Notes: generated by a model from the letters alone, not told the origin. Shown: positions 27,570-37,093, numbered from the stretch's first letter. The stretch: 64,000 bases of DNA from Chloroflexota bacterium (GCA_028875245.1 JAPPEU010000025.1:62001-126000), one strand, 5' to 3'. Numbers and translations are program-made.

Positions 27570-28079
27570 ATGACGAAACTGGCGACGCGTTTGGGTCTTG
27601 CCCGCTACCAGGCCGATGAGCGCTACCATGCCTCCCTGAAGGCTTACGCCGCGCGAGACCTGGAGAGCGCGAAGGAGGCGATCGAAGCGTCAATAGGGCT
27701 GCTTCCCAAACATGCCGAATATCACGCGGCGCTGGGTTATTTCCTCCTGGAAGCGAAAGATCCAAGGCTGGCCAAAGAAGCGTTTGAGCGAGCGCTTGCC
27801 TTGAACCCCTTTGAAATGCTGGCGAATTACGGCCAGGGGCTGCTCGCTTATCGCAACAAGGATTGGAAACTGGCCGCGGGCTATTTTACAAATGCGCTCG
27901 CCGCGCAGCCGGAGCGGGCGGAAACGCAGTATTACCTGGCGATGATCTGTCATCGGCTCGGCCGAAATATGGCTGCGCTTGAGTGGATGCAATCCGCTGC
28001 CGGGTTATTCCTCAAAGCGGCCGACCGGCGCGAACGCCATTGTCATGCCTGGATTAGAGAGTTTGAGCGACTCATCTGA
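27570..28079 (+). CDS. Tetratricopeptide repeat protein
   Basis: A 169-residue protein built of about four helix-turn-helix repeats of 34 residues. The repeats are visible as YHASLKAYAARDLESAKEAI, HAEYHAALGYFLLEAKDPRL, EMLANYGQGLLAYRNKDWKL and AETQYYLAMICHRLGRNMAA. Such proteins mediate protein contacts. It has no signal peptide. It follows the RDD gene by 102 bases on the same strand, but no functional tie is evident. Confidence 0.8.
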   Translation: MTKLATRLGLARYQADERYHASLKAYAARDLESAKEAIEASIGLLPKHAEYHAALGYFLLEAKDPRLAKEAFERALALNPFEMLANYGQGLLAYRNKDWKLAAGYFTNALAAQPERAETQYYLAMICHRLGRNMAALEWMQSAAGLFLKAADRRERHCHAWIREFERLI

Positions 28080-28225
28080 CCCGGGCGCGGAGGAGGCTGG
28101 CGATCAATGTCGGCGCATCCGGCAGATCCTTTGGAGTCGCGCGGCGAAACGATACCGATCCAGGCTTTCAGGGGGAGCGCGGAGCGACTCGCCGACGCCA
28201 AAAGCTCGCCGCATGTCTTCTTAGT

Positions 28226-28254
28226 TTTTCAACTCCGTCAAGACAGGCTATAAT
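28226..28254 (+). promoter_or_regulatory. Promoter before the GNAT gene
   Basis: A perfect TATAAT (28249-28254) is preceded at 17 bases by TTTTCA (28226-28231). The acetyltransferase ATG is 39 bases downstream. The remainder of the gap from 28080 shows no gene. Confidence 0.6.
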
Positions 28255-28292
28255 TGCTGCTGTTTGCGATACTCAGGTCAGAGGTCTTGACG

Positions 28293-28820
28293 ATGACCAC
28301 ATTCACAATTCGCCCACTGGAACGCTCCGATCGCGAGTGGGTCGCCCATTTTCTGGATGAACGCTGGGGCACGACGCAAATTGTTTCGCGCGGAAAAGCG
28401 GTTTATGGCCACCTGCTGCCGGGCTTCATGGCCGAGCGGCGCTTTGCCGACCCGGCGGAGGATCCGCCCGAAGATGGAGCCGCCGCGGCGGAAAATGTCG
28501 GCTTAATCACTGTGCATATCGGCGATAGTGAATGCGAGATCACCACTTTGGACAGTTTGGATGAATCGATCGGCGTGGGGACTGCGCTCGTGGAAGCGGT
28601 TGAGAATTGGGCGCGCGAGGCCGGTATCGAACGGCTCTGGCTAGTTACCACGAACGACAATCTTGAAGCGCTGAAATTTTGGCAAAAGCGCGGTTATGAG
28701 CTGGTATCGGTACACCGCAACGCCATCGCCGATGCCCGGCGCATCAAACCGCAAATCCCGATCACCGGGCTCAACGGCATTACCATACGCGACGAAATCG
28801 AGCTGGAAAAAATCGTTTAG
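28293..28820 (+). CDS. GNAT-family N-acetyltransferase
   Basis: A 175-residue acetyltransferase with the GNAT core. There is an N-terminal strand-helix (FTIRPLERSDREWVAHFL), the central strands (CEITTLDSLDESIGVGTALV) with an acetyl-CoA loop of the form GxGxA, and the C-terminal WLVTTNDNLEALKFWQKRGYELV. The ATG at 28293 is the sensible start, with a strong promoter close by. The acceptor substrate cannot be inferred. It converges on lspA. Confidence 0.85.
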   Translation: MTTFTIRPLERSDREWVAHFLDERWGTTQIVSRGKAVYGHLLPGFMAERRFADPAEDPPEDGAAAAENVGLITVHIGDSECEITTLDSLDESIGVGTALVEAVENWAREAGIERLWLVTTNDNLEALKFWQKRGYELVSVHRNAIADARRIKPQIPITGLNGITIRDEIELEKIV

Positions 28821-28825
28821 CATTG

Positions 28826-29356
28826 TCACGGGTCGGCGCGCAATCCAGCGCCGATGGACGCGTCGCCCGCCTTTCGGCTTGCCGTGGCGCGGCGTTCACG
28901 CCAAAAGCTCGCCGCGATGATGAGCAGGACGCCCAATACAATCGCGTGGTCAGCCAGGTTGGACACATTTGAGATCAGATTCGGAATCTGATAGTGGATG
29001 AAATCAATGACGTGGCCGTGCTGAATGCGATCGGCGATATTGCCGACCGCGCCGCCGATGACCAAGCCAATGGCGACGGAATCCAGGCGCGCGTCCGCCG
29101 CCACCGAGCGAAAGTGCCAGAGCAGCCCGGCGATGATGAGCAGCGCGACGACGAGGAAGACATCGCCCGCCATTGGCAGGATGCCGAAAGCGGCGCCGGT
29201 GTTGCTGCTGCGCGTCAGCTGAAAAAGCGGGGCGAGCGCCGGAACAGGCTGAAAACTCTCATACAGCGCCAGATTCGATATCACCCAGCCCTTGGCGGCC
29301 TGGTCGGCGAGCGCCGTCAAACATAATGAGCAAACCAGAATGATCCATTTTCGCAT
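28826..29356 (-). CDS. lspA: Lipoprotein signal peptidase
   Basis: Signal peptidase II, the membrane aspartic protease that cuts the signal peptide of diacylglyceryl-modified prolipoproteins. The 176-residue protein has four membrane segments and the conserved blocks RSSNTGAAFGI (49-59), GNIADRIQHGHVIDFI (105-120) and NLADHAIV (133-140). Asp118 and Asp136 are the expected catalytic pair. The ATG at 29356 has GGAG six bases ahead, and a TTG eight codons upstream is less likely. It works after Lgt. Confidence 0.93.
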   Translation of the reverse strand: MRKWIILVCSLCLTALADQAAKGWVISNLALYESFQPVPALAPLFQLTRSSNTGAAFGILPMAGDVFLVVALLIIAGLLWHFRSVAADARLDSVAIGLVIGGAVGNIADRIQHGHVIDFIHYQIPNLISNVSNLADHAIVLGVLLIIAASFWRERRATASRKAGDASIGAGLRADP

Positions 29357-29488
29357 GAAGCGCTCCGGCCGAATCGGCAAACTGACCCATCACAAGTCTA
29401 GCAGATATCGCCAATCCGGGAGTTCATACATAGATATTGCCGTCGGGGGGCTGCATAGTGGTCGCGGTCTTCAAGCGAGGGCGCTTTG

Positions 29489-30520
29489 ATGGCCGAGGGC
29501 AAGCGTGAGAAAAGAGAGCGGCAGAAGCGGCTGTGGCATGAAATCGTCCACCGGGCTCTGCGCCGCTGGAATTTGCCGCCGGGAGAATTGCGCTGGCTCA
29601 AATTCAATGGCAAGGCGGTTGCGAAGGTGCAGACAGCCGCCGGCGCCTTCGTGCTGCGCTTGTATCCGCCGGGCAGCGTCAACAAGGCGGCGCTGCGGTC
29701 TGAGTTGCGCTGGCTGTCGTTCATCCGCCGGAAGACGGATCTCCTGGCGCCGTTTCCCCTCGCTGCGCCGGTTGATGGGCATGAGCAGTTCTGCCAGGAT
29801 GTCATTTGCGGAGCGCAAACGGTCATCGCGGCTGTCTTCCAATTCATCGAGGGCGACATGAAATTAGCCTGCGATTTGACGGCGAAAGATGTCTTCGCCA
29901 TTGGCGAATACCTGGGCAAGCTGCGCCGGGATGCGCAGTTCGACCCGCCGTCGGATTTCGAGCGACCGCGGTTGGATTGGGAAGGCCTGTTCGGCGACAG
30001 CTCTCCTTACGCTTCGCCTGGCGAGACAGAGTTGTTGAGCGCTGAGCAGCGCGCGATCTTCGCCGATGTCGCCGATCACATGCGCGGGCCGCTGGCCGCT
30101 TTGTCCGCCAAACCCGAGGCGATGGGTCTGATTCATGCCGATCTGCTGGCGAAAAACATCATCTATCGCGACGATTCGCCCGCCGCGCTGGATTTCGAAT
30201 TTTGCGGTACGGGATTTTTCCTCTATGACCTGGCGCCGCTGCTATGGCAGCTTAAGGGCGAGAGAGCGGAAGATTATGTCGACCTTGAGGAGGCGCTGTG
30301 GCGAGGATACTGCTCGATTCGCCCGGTCGCCGAAAGCGAACGCGACCTGCTTGAAACTTTCATAGCGGCCCGTCAATTGGCCTCTTGTCGCTGGCTTCTG
30401 GCCAACATGCAGAATCAGTCCCTGCGCGAGATTGCGCCGCCGCTGATCAGGCAGCGCTGCGACGAACTGAAGTCCTATCTCGACAGCGGCATCTTGCGCC
30501 GCAGCTCGCCGACCCTGTGA
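29489..30520 (+). CDS. Aminoglycoside phosphotransferase-like kinase
   Basis: A 343-residue protein of the APH/choline kinase fold. Key signs are an N-lobe strand pair with VAKVQTAAGAFVLRLYPPG (the ATP-binding Lys probably in the FVLRLY strand region is replaced by Arg), the catalytic loop GLIHADLLAKNIIY with HxD and Asn, and the metal-binding ALDFEFCG. Family members phosphorylate small alcohols, amines or sugars, such as homoserine, choline or fructosamine. The ATG at 29489 is used, with GAGGG about nine bases before it. The MFS transporter gene follows after 13 bases, so the two are likely co-transcribed. Confidence 0.82.
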   Translation: MAEGKREKRERQKRLWHEIVHRALRRWNLPPGELRWLKFNGKAVAKVQTAAGAFVLRLYPPGSVNKAALRSELRWLSFIRRKTDLLAPFPLAAPVDGHEQFCQDVICGAQTVIAAVFQFIEGDMKLACDLTAKDVFAIGEYLGKLRRDAQFDPPSDFERPRLDWEGLFGDSSPYASPGETELLSAEQRAIFADVADHMRGPLAALSAKPEAMGLIHADLLAKNIIYRDDSPAALDFEFCGTGFFLYDLAPLLWQLKGERAEDYVDLEEALWRGYCSIRPVAESERDLLETFIAARQLASCRWLLANMQNQSLREIAPPLIRQRCDELKSYLDSGILRRSSPTL

Positions 30521-30533
30521 CTCGCCGCGGCCA

Positions 30534-31796
30534 ATGGGATTACAGATGCTGACTAAAGTCAGACTGCGCAAAGCGGACGCCCACAATATGTACCTGCTGA
30601 TGATGGGTATGTCCGCCTTCGCAACCTCGCTCGCATACACCATTCATTTGGTGTATCAGGTCAGAGAGGTCGGCTTGAATCCGCTGCAGCTGGTCCTGGT
30701 GGGAACGACCTTGGAGCTGACGGCCTTTCTTACCGAGATTCCAACCGGTGTGGTGGCCGACATTTACAGCCGGCGGCTATCAGTCATTATCGGGTTTGCG
30801 CTCTTGGGTTTGAGTCTCATCATCGAAGGCGCCGTTCCCGTCTTTGAAGTATTGCTGTTAGGGCAGGTTGTCGCCGGCCTGGGTTATACATTTCTCAGCG
30901 GCGCGACCTCCGCCTGGATCGTCGATGAGATCGGGCTGGAGCGAGCCGGAAGCGCCTTTTTGCGCGGTGCGCAAGCGGAGCAGGTATGCGCTTTCGTCGG
31001 GATTTTTGCAAGCGTCGCGCTGGCGAGCATCAGCCTGCAGCTGGCGATTATAAGCGGTGGCATTCTGCTTGTTCTGCTGGCCGCCTTTCTAGCGTTCGTG
31101 ATGCCGGAAACGGGCTTCCAGCGGGCGGTAGCGAGCGACCGAGAAACCTGGCGCGTGTTTCTCGCTACCTTCCGCGGCGGAGTCGCTTTGGTGCGCGCGC
31201 GCCGGATCTTGCTCTTGATCACGCTTGCCGCCATCATTTATGGCGCCTTCAGCGAGGGCTTTGATCGGCTTTGGATCACGCATCTGCTGCGGAATTTCAG
31301 CTTGCCGTCCCTGGGCCAATTCGATGAGATCGTTTGGTTTGGCATTATCAGCGCCGTATCGATGCCCCTTACATTGGCGGCTACTGAAGCTTTGCGGCGG
31401 CGTCTCGATCTGGCCGACGACAGGAAAGTCGCGCTGACACTGATCATCGTTTATGCGGCGCTGATTTGCAGTGTGCTTCTTTTCATCCTGGGAGGAACTT
31501 TCGCCCTGGCGCTGTTTGGTTTGTGGCTGACGGGCGCGGCGCGGGCGATACGCAACCCCTTGATGGAGGCCTGGATCAATCAGCACACGGATTCCGCCGT
31601 GCGCGCCACCGTGCTCTCCATCCAGGGCCAGGCCGACGCCTTGGGGCAGATCGCCGGCGGTCCCGCTGTCGGGGCTGTGGGTCTATTGACATCGGTGCGC
31701 CTGGCGATTTCGCTGTCCGCTGTGTTGCTGCTGCCAATCCTGCCGGTCATCCGCGGAACGGCGCAAGCCGGCTCAGGGCAAAATGTCCAGTCATAA
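30534..31796 (+). CDS. MFS transporter
   Basis: A 420-residue major facilitator with about twelve membrane segments. Loop 2-3 has EIPTGVVADIYSRRLSVIIG, a motif A variant. The mid-protein loop includes DRETWRVFLATFRGG, and late segments include GAARAIRNPLMEAWINQHT. The last is common in transporters resembling the tetracycline/macrolide group of uncharacterised MFS proteins. The substrate is unknown. It directly follows the kinase-like gene. Confidence 0.85.
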   Translation: MGLQMLTKVRLRKADAHNMYLLMMGMSAFATSLAYTIHLVYQVREVGLNPLQLVLVGTTLELTAFLTEIPTGVVADIYSRRLSVIIGFALLGLSLIIEGAVPVFEVLLLGQVVAGLGYTFLSGATSAWIVDEIGLERAGSAFLRGAQAEQVCAFVGIFASVALASISLQLAIISGGILLVLLAAFLAFVMPETGFQRAVASDRETWRVFLATFRGGVALVRARRILLLITLAAIIYGAFSEGFDRLWITHLLRNFSLPSLGQFDEIVWFGIISAVSMPLTLAATEALRRRLDLADDRKVALTLIIVYAALICSVLLFILGGTFALALFGLWLTGAARAIRNPLMEAWINQHTDSAVRATVLSIQGQADALGQIAGGPAVGAVGLLTSVRLAISLSAVLLLPILPVIRGTAQAGSGQNVQS

Positions 31797-31883
31797 ATCA
31801 GCCGACGGCGACGGCGTCATCGTCAGCCGCGTATTAAGACTGTACACTGTGTGCATATTGATTGAAGGAGAGACAGGCATTCC

Positions 31884-32606
31884 ATGAATCAAAAAGAGAT
31901 GCTGGCAGAATTGAAAAACTTTGACACGCCGTCCATCACTAATGTGGTCGCCACCTATCCCGAGTCGGCGTTGTGCCTGGGTCTATACAATCCCTGGAGC
32001 GAGAATTGGTACACGGACACGTCGATCCGCTGCATGTACCCTGAATTGGGACGCCGCGTTGGTTATGCGGTGACCTGCGTCTATGGCTTGCCAGATCCGA
32101 ATTATTCGCGCCTCAGTTTCATGGATGTGCTGGAGGCGATGGAAGCGTCGCCGCAGCCGACGGTGCTGGTCATCGAGCAGAAATTCCCGCGGGAAATCGC
32201 CAGCAAAGTCGGGTTGGCGGGCGGCAATATGGTCTCGGCGATGAAAGCCCTCGGTTGCGTCGGCTTACTGTCGAACGGCCCCTCGCGCGATCTGGACGAG
32301 ATCCGCGAAATGGATTTCCAATACATGTTGAGCGGGGTGACGGCGGGCCACGGGGCCATGGCCGTTCACGCGGTCAATGTGCCGGTATCGGTCGGCGGCA
32401 TGGATGTCGCGCCCGGCGAACTCATTCACATGGACGAAAACGGCGCTTGCAAATTTCCCGCTGATCAGCTGGAGGCGGTGCTGAGGAATGCGCGCGCCTT
32501 GCAAAAAGAAGAAGCCGCGCGCATGAGCGCCTTGCAGGGGGCCAAATCGGCGGCCGAGATCAGGGCGATCTTCGGCGGGCACAGCTACGGAGACGACGAG
32601 GAATAG
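31884..32606 (+). CDS. RraA-like / HMG aldolase-family protein
   Basis: A 240-residue protein of the RraA fold, which includes 4-hydroxy-4-methyl-2-oxoglutarate/oxaloacetate-cleaving aldolases and the regulator of RNase E activity. The metal/substrate region is GNMVSAMKALGCVGLLSNG followed by SRDLDEIREM, in which the conserved Arg-Asp pair is kept. VNVPVSVGGMDVAPGELIHM matches the later conserved PVxxGG...PGD block. GGAGAGA precedes the ATG. A carboxylate lyase role is more likely than an RNase role, since no RNase E gene is in view. Confidence 0.82.
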   Translation: MNQKEMLAELKNFDTPSITNVVATYPESALCLGLYNPWSENWYTDTSIRCMYPELGRRVGYAVTCVYGLPDPNYSRLSFMDVLEAMEASPQPTVLVIEQKFPREIASKVGLAGGNMVSAMKALGCVGLLSNGPSRDLDEIREMDFQYMLSGVTAGHGAMAVHAVNVPVSVGGMDVAPGELIHMDENGACKFPADQLEAVLRNARALQKEEAARMSALQGAKSAAEIRAIFGGHSYGDDEE

Positions 32607-32630
32607 CTCTCCTAAACACTGCACAAGGAT

Positions 32631-33500
32631 ATGGGCAACTCGATTATGAATGGCAAACGCATCCTCATCACTGGCGCGACCAACGGAATCGGAAAGCAAG
32701 CGGCGGGCGAATTGGCCAAAATGGGCGCGGATGTTGTCATCGCCGGGCGCGATGAGATCAAGACGCGCAAGGTCTGCGTCGACATCAAGACGCTCAGCGG
32801 CAACTCAAATGTCGACATATTAGTTGCCGACCTTTCAACGATGGACGAAGTTCGGCGCATGGCCGCTGAATATCGGGCGAAATATGGCCGGCTGGATGTT
32901 CTGCTGAATAATGCCGGCGCCGTCTTTTCCAGTTTTCAAGCCTCGGCTGACGGCTACGAAATGACCTTCGCGCTCAACCACCTCAGCTATTATTTGCTGA
33001 CCAATCTGCTGCTCGACATGCTGAAGCAGACGGCGCAGGAGCAGGGCGAGGCGCGCATCATCAATGTTTCGTCGAGCGCCCATCAAAACGCGACGATGCG
33101 CCTGGATAACCTGCGCGACGATAGCGGCTACAGTTTCATGAACAGTTACGGCGCAAGCAAGCTGATGAATGTGCTATTCACCTATGAATTGGCGCGGCGG
33201 CTGGCGGACGAGGCTGTAACGGTTAATGCGGTTCATCCCGGATTGGTTGCTACTGGCTTCGGGCACAACACCGGGCGGGTCTGGTCTGTCTTGATCAAGA
33301 TAGCGCAGAGACTGTTCGCCATATCGCCAGAAAGAGGCGCCGCGACGCTCGTCTATCTCGCTTCGTCGCCAGAGGTCGCGGGTATTAGCGGCAAATATTG
33401 GACTGAGAAACAGCAGAAGCGCTCAAGCGACATTTCTTACGATCGCGATCAGCAGCGACAACTGTGGGACTTCAGCGCCGAGGTGACCGGCGTCGGCTAG
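32631..33500 (+). CDS. Short-chain dehydrogenase/reductase (retinol dehydrogenase-like)
   Basis: A 289-residue NAD(P)-dependent oxidoreductase. The cofactor loop is LITGATNGIGK. LLNNAGA marks the conserved Asn, INVSSSAH holds the catalytic Ser, and YGASK gives the Tyr and Lys. The arrangement resembles the WW-oxidoreductase/retinol-dehydrogenase group. The first ATG gives MGNSIMNGKRIL, and the ATG at 32646 is an equally good start. It follows the RraA-like gene by 24 bases. Confidence 0.88.
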   Translation: MGNSIMNGKRILITGATNGIGKQAAGELAKMGADVVIAGRDEIKTRKVCVDIKTLSGNSNVDILVADLSTMDEVRRMAAEYRAKYGRLDVLLNNAGAVFSSFQASADGYEMTFALNHLSYYLLTNLLLDMLKQTAQEQGEARIINVSSSAHQNATMRLDNLRDDSGYSFMNSYGASKLMNVLFTYELARRLADEAVTVNAVHPGLVATGFGHNTGRVWSVLIKIAQRLFAISPERGAATLVYLASSPEVAGISGKYWTEKQQKRSSDISYDRDQQRQLWDFSAEVTGVG

Positions 33501-33517
33501 CCAAGGACGCATGCAGA

Positions 33518-33884
33518 TCAGGGCAGTTCATCAGGCAGCGCAAAGCCGGACCGGTCCGCGCGGAAATCGCAAACGGCGACCACGGCATCGAGGTTTAGAA
33601 CACCGTAAATGTGCGGAAAAGGCGCGTCGTTTTCACGGCTGTCCGCCGTTTCCGGAGTCGGATGCGCAGGCGCTTCCCAACGCAGTTCGGCGCGGAGCTT
33701 TGGTTTGGTCAATGCAGAGCAGAGCGAGATCTTCCCGCCCACGATAGAAGGCATTGGCGACGCCGAGCAACTGATCTCTCGTCGAGCAGTGAATGAAGCC
33801 CTCGTTCTCCAGCGAAGGCGCGCGGTAAGTTCCGCGTCTTTTGGCGTCGTCCCAGGCGCTCCCGCTTGTGATGTGATAGATCAT
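33518..33884 (-). pseudogene. DUF952 protein gene, frameshifted
   Basis: The first part (from the ATG at 33884) reads MIYHITSGSAWDDAKRRGTY and continues with SLENEGFIHCSTRDQLLGVANAF, ending in LLCIDQT; this is the DUF952 N-terminus. The second half continues one base over, in another frame: KLRAELRWEAPAHPTPE, then PFPHIYGVLNLDAVVAV, to a stop at 33518. Joining the two needs skipping one base near 33705-33715, by an AAA run. Either the gene is broken, or the base is a sequencing or assembly error. Its ATG overlaps the stop of the trans-sulfuration gene (ATGA). Confidence 0.8.
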
Positions 33885-35005
33885 GCCAGCGCTTGTCGCA
33901 GGTCGGCAATCAGATCGGCCGGATGCTCCAAACCAATGGAGACGCGTAAAAGATTCGCCGGCGTGGACGAGCCTTCTTCAATCGATTCACGATGCTCGAT
34001 CAAGCTGTGGGTGCCGCCGAAGCTGGTGGCGCTGGTGAATAGCTGCAGTCGATTCACCAATTGGATGGCGGCATCCCGCCCGTCTTTGAGCAGAATCGAC
34101 ATCAAGCCGCTGCCAAATTCCATTTGTCGCAGCGCCAGATCGTATTGCGGGTGACTCGGATGGCGCGGGTAGAGCACGCGCTCAATCTTGGGGTGCTCCG
34201 CCAGAAAACATGCGACTTGCAGCGCGCTCTCGCTGTGGGCGCGCAGGCGATAGGACAGGCTCTGCAAGCCACGCAGCGCCAGCCAGCAATTGAAGGGCGA
34301 CAGGACGGCGCCCCCAATCCTGGCCAGCCGATTGATGCGCTCGGCGAATTCGTCAACCTCCGCGAAGATGATGACGCCGCCAAGCACGTCATGATGGCCG
34401 GCGATGTATTTGGTCAGGGATATCACCACGATATCAGCGCCCAGTTGAATCGGATTTTGCGCGACGGGCGTGGCGACCGTGTTGTCCACCAAGAGCATCG
34501 CATCATAATCATGAGCGATTTCCGCGGCGCCGGCGATATCCGCCAGTCGAATCATGGGATTCGTCGGCGTTTCCAGGATGACGAGTTTGGTCTCCGGGCG
34601 CATGGCCGCGCGCAGGGCATCCAGGTCGCTCATATCGACATAGGTAGTTTCCAGCCCCCAAGGCGCGAGGAATTCATTCAACTGAACGCGGATGCCGAAG
34701 TACATGTCATCGCTGGAAACGATGTGATCGCCCGGCCGCAGCGCCTGAAAAACAGTCAGCATCGCTGCCGAACCGCTCGAAATGGCATGAGCGACGGCGC
34801 CGCCCTCCAGGTTGGCCATCGCGCTCTCCAGCGCCGCGCGGTTGGGGTTCTGCCAGCGTGTGTAGATTAATTGCTCAGGATCCTGCTCCATGCCGGTCGT
34901 CTCATACTCGAATGTGGTGCTGAGCGTGATCGGCGGCACGATGGCGCCGCTGGCGGGATCTATCTTTGAATTGTGGACGGCTCTGGTTTCAGGTCGAAGG
35001 CTCAT
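33881..35005 (-). CDS. Trans-sulfuration PLP enzyme (cystathionine synthase/lyase family)
   Basis: A 374-residue Cys/Met-metabolism PLP enzyme. The cofactor Lys is Lys199 in ISLTKYIAGHHDVLGG. The phosphate-binding stretch is HAISSGSAAMLTVFQAL, and the Tyr/Arg pair of the family is seen in LIYTRWQNPN. Related enzymes are cystathionine gamma-synthase, cystathionine gamma-lyase, methionine gamma-lyase and O-acetylhomoserine sulfhydrylase, and the sequence alone does not choose between them. The ATG at 35005 is used. It is followed without gap by the DUF952 gene, and sulfur genes lie nearby at 35720-37093. Confidence 0.9.
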   Translation of the reverse strand: MSLRPETRAVHNSKIDPASGAIVPPITLSTTFEYETTGMEQDPEQLIYTRWQNPNRAALESAMANLEGGAVAHAISSGSAAMLTVFQALRPGDHIVSSDDMYFGIRVQLNEFLAPWGLETTYVDMSDLDALRAAMRPETKLVILETPTNPMIRLADIAGAAEIAHDYDAMLLVDNTVATPVAQNPIQLGADIVVISLTKYIAGHHDVLGGVIIFAEVDEFAERINRLARIGGAVLSPFNCWLALRGLQSLSYRLRAHSESALQVACFLAEHPKIERVLYPRHPSHPQYDLALRQMEFGSGLMSILLKDGRDAAIQLVNRLQLFTSATSFGGTHSLIEHRESIEEGSSTPANLLRVSIGLEHPADLIADLRQALA

Positions 35006-35193
35006 GGTTTCATTCGTTCTCAGCTTGCCACACTGCGCCAATCATACTGCTTCAAGAGACCGTCTGCCATGCCAAGCCGAGAGTTTTGCGAGATAAGCAA
35101 GCGAAATCGACAAATCCGCGTACAATGAAGGCGTAGGTCAGCACCGAAGGATAGTTAGTCGTTGTCAGCGCTGCTTGATTGGAGGCATCTGCC

Positions 35194-35745
35194 ATGCCAG
35201 ATATGCTTGTCAAGTTATACGATCTGCCGGCGCTCGAACCCGCGATCGCCAATCAGTGCGCCTTGGGCGTGTCCATCAGACGGTGCATGCCGCCTGAAAA
35301 GCACCTGGTGCTGGCCTGGATTCGCGAGCACTTCAGCGAGTATTGGGTCAGCGAAGCGGATGTGGGTTTCTCCGTCCATCCGACGACGGTGCTCTTGGCG
35401 CATCGGGGCGACCAATTGCTAGGCTTCGCCTGTTACGATACGACGCACAAGAACTTCTTCGGCCCGACCGGCGTTGACGCGGCCGAGCGCGGGCGGGGCG
35501 TCGGTACTGCGCTGCTCTTGGCGACGCTGCATGCCATGCGGGACGCGGGTTATATGTACGCCATTATCGGCGGCGCCGGCCCGGTCGGCTACTATGAGAA
35601 AGTTGGCGCGGCCGTCATCCCGGGTACGGAGCCGTCGCGCGCCTACTTTGGCATGTTGGGCACGGAGGCGGTCTATGCCGACGGCGCGCCCAGCGATTCA
35701 TTCTTGGGCATGGAATCGATCAACCAGAATGGAGACGCCGCTTAG
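35194..35745 (+). CDS. GNAT-family N-acetyltransferase
   Basis: A 183-residue acetyltransferase. The acetyl-CoA pyrophosphate loop is seen in ERGRGVGTALLLATLHAM, preceded by the beta-4 strand FFGPTGVDAA. It ends with YAIIGGAGPVGYYEKVGAAV. TTGGAGG at 35179-35185 is the ribosome binding site for the ATG at 35194. The acceptor is unknown. Its last 26 bases overlap the convergent SufE-like gene. Confidence 0.83.
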   Translation: MPDMLVKLYDLPALEPAIANQCALGVSIRRCMPPEKHLVLAWIREHFSEYWVSEADVGFSVHPTTVLLAHRGDQLLGFACYDTTHKNFFGPTGVDAAERGRGVGTALLLATLHAMRDAGYMYAIIGGAGPVGYYEKVGAAVIPGTEPSRAYFGMLGTEAVYADGAPSDSFLGMESINQNGDAA

Positions 35746-36163
35746 CCTGATAGACGACGGCGTTGATCAGCTCGGTTAATCCGCGTCCCTTGCCCATGGA
35801 GATATCCCGGCCGAAGAAGGTGAAGACAACTTCGCCATTGACCGCCGCGACCTGGTCGAGCGGCGCGCCGGAACAAGCTTGATCGAGGATGGCGCTCAGG
35901 GCCATCGCGGAAAGCCCTTGCGGATTCAGCACATCAAAGTAAAAGTCGAGCGTCCCGTCCGGACGGTCGATCGCCCAGACGAATGCCTCCGATTCACAGC
36001 CGATAACGCGGTGCGCCTCATCGTATGGCTGAGTTGCGATGGACGCCGGCACCGCCTTGAACTCATCGGAGATATCGATCAGGTAATCAATGCGCTCCTC
36101 ACGGGAGGAAATGAAACCGAAGTCGTCAAGGTATTCCCGCAGCTTTGGAGGAAGTTCTGCCAT
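35720..36163 (-). CDS. SufE-like cysteine desulfurase sulfur acceptor
   Basis: A 147-residue SufE-family protein. The sulfur-accepting Cys is Cys56 in HRVIGCESEAFVWA, the counterpart of the VxGCQSxVW motif. The fold is continued by GLSAMALSAILDQACSG and GRGLTELINAV. SufE takes persulfide sulfur from a SufS-type desulfurase and passes it to Fe-S cluster assembly. No suf operon is present here. Instead the gene lies 69 bases behind a sulfurtransferase gene on the same strand, which suggests a sulfur-relay pair. Confidence 0.85.
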   Translation of the reverse strand: MAELPPKLREYLDDFGFISSREERIDYLIDISDEFKAVPASIATQPYDEAHRVIGCESEAFVWAIDRPDGTLDFYFDVLNPQGLSAMALSAILDQACSGAPLDQVAAVNGEVVFTFFGRDISMGKGRGLTELINAVVYQAKRRLHSG

Positions 36164-36232
36164 CAGGGTCTCATGCAGAAGGCGAGCGGAGGGCAGGCGC
36201 AGGTGCCATGCCCCGCCTCGCGTGGATGAAAC

Positions 36233-37093
36233 TTACTTCTCGATGGGCAAGCCGACGCTGTTGCCCCATTCGGTCCAGGAACCGTCATAATTGCGCACAT
36301 CGCCGAAGCCCAGCAGGTTCGTCAAGACAAACCAGGTATGGCTGCTGCGCTCGCCAATGCGGCAGTAAGCGATAGTTGGCGCGCCCGGGTCCAAGCCCAA
36401 TTCTTCCTGATAAATGGCGCGCAGGTCGGCAGCGCTCTTGAAGGTGCCATCCTCGTTGGCCGCCCTCGACCAAGGGCAACTGCTCGCCCCGGGGATATGG
36501 CCGCCGCGCACCGCGCCTTCCTGCGGGTAGCCTTCCATGTGCAGCTTTTCGCCACTGAACTCGGCCGGGCTGCGCACGTCGACCAACTGACCGCCCTCGC
36601 CGATATGCTGCAGCACGCCATCACGGAAAGCGCGGATCTGGCTGTCGTCTCGCTCGGGCGCGCTATAAGTCGTTGGGCTGACGCTCGGTTTTTCCCGTGT
36701 CAGTTCGCGGCCTTCTTCCACCCATTTCAAGCGCCCGCCATCCATGATTTTGGCCTTCTTGTGATTGAAGAGTTCGAAAACCCAGAGGGCGTAGGTCGCC
36801 CACCAATTGCTCTTGTCTCCGTAGAAGACGACCGTCGTCTCCGGCGTGATGCCGATGCGGCTGGCCAGCGCTTCAAAGCCCGCCCGGCCCAAATAGTCGC
36901 GGCGCAGCGGATCGTTAAGATCTTTCACCCAATCCACTTCGACTGCGCCCGGAATATGGCCGCTGGGATAGAGCAGGGGATCTTCATTGGATTCTATGAT
37001 GCGAACATCGCTGTCGTTCAGGTGTTGGGCTACCCAGGCGGTCGAGACAAGTTTATCGGCATTGGCATAGCCGCGGCTGCTTATATCACTCAT
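36233..37093 (-). CDS. Two-domain rhodanese-type sulfurtransferase
   Basis: A 286-residue protein with two rhodanese domains. The first (about 14-130) is inactive. The second carries the catalytic Cys244 in the loop [15 protein letters not shown]. That loop is characteristic of thiosulfate sulfurtransferases of the CysA/SseA type, which move sulfane sulfur from thiosulfate to cyanide or thiols. The ATG at 37093 follows AAGGAG at a good distance. The upstream leader contains a promoter and an intrinsic terminator (37161-37250), so premature termination may control expression. Confidence 0.9.
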   Translation of the reverse strand: MSDISSRGYANADKLVSTAWVAQHLNDSDVRIIESNEDPLLYPSGHIPGAVEVDWVKDLNDPLRRDYLGRAGFEALASRIGITPETTVVFYGDKSNWWATYALWVFELFNHKKAKIMDGGRLKWVEEGRELTREKPSVSPTTYSAPERDDSQIRAFRDGVLQHIGEGGQLVDVRSPAEFSGEKLHMEGYPQEGAVRGGHIPGASSCPWSRAANEDGTFKSAADLRAIYQEELGLDPGAPTIAYCRIGERSSHTWFVLTNLLGFGDVRNYDGSWTEWGNSVGLPIEK

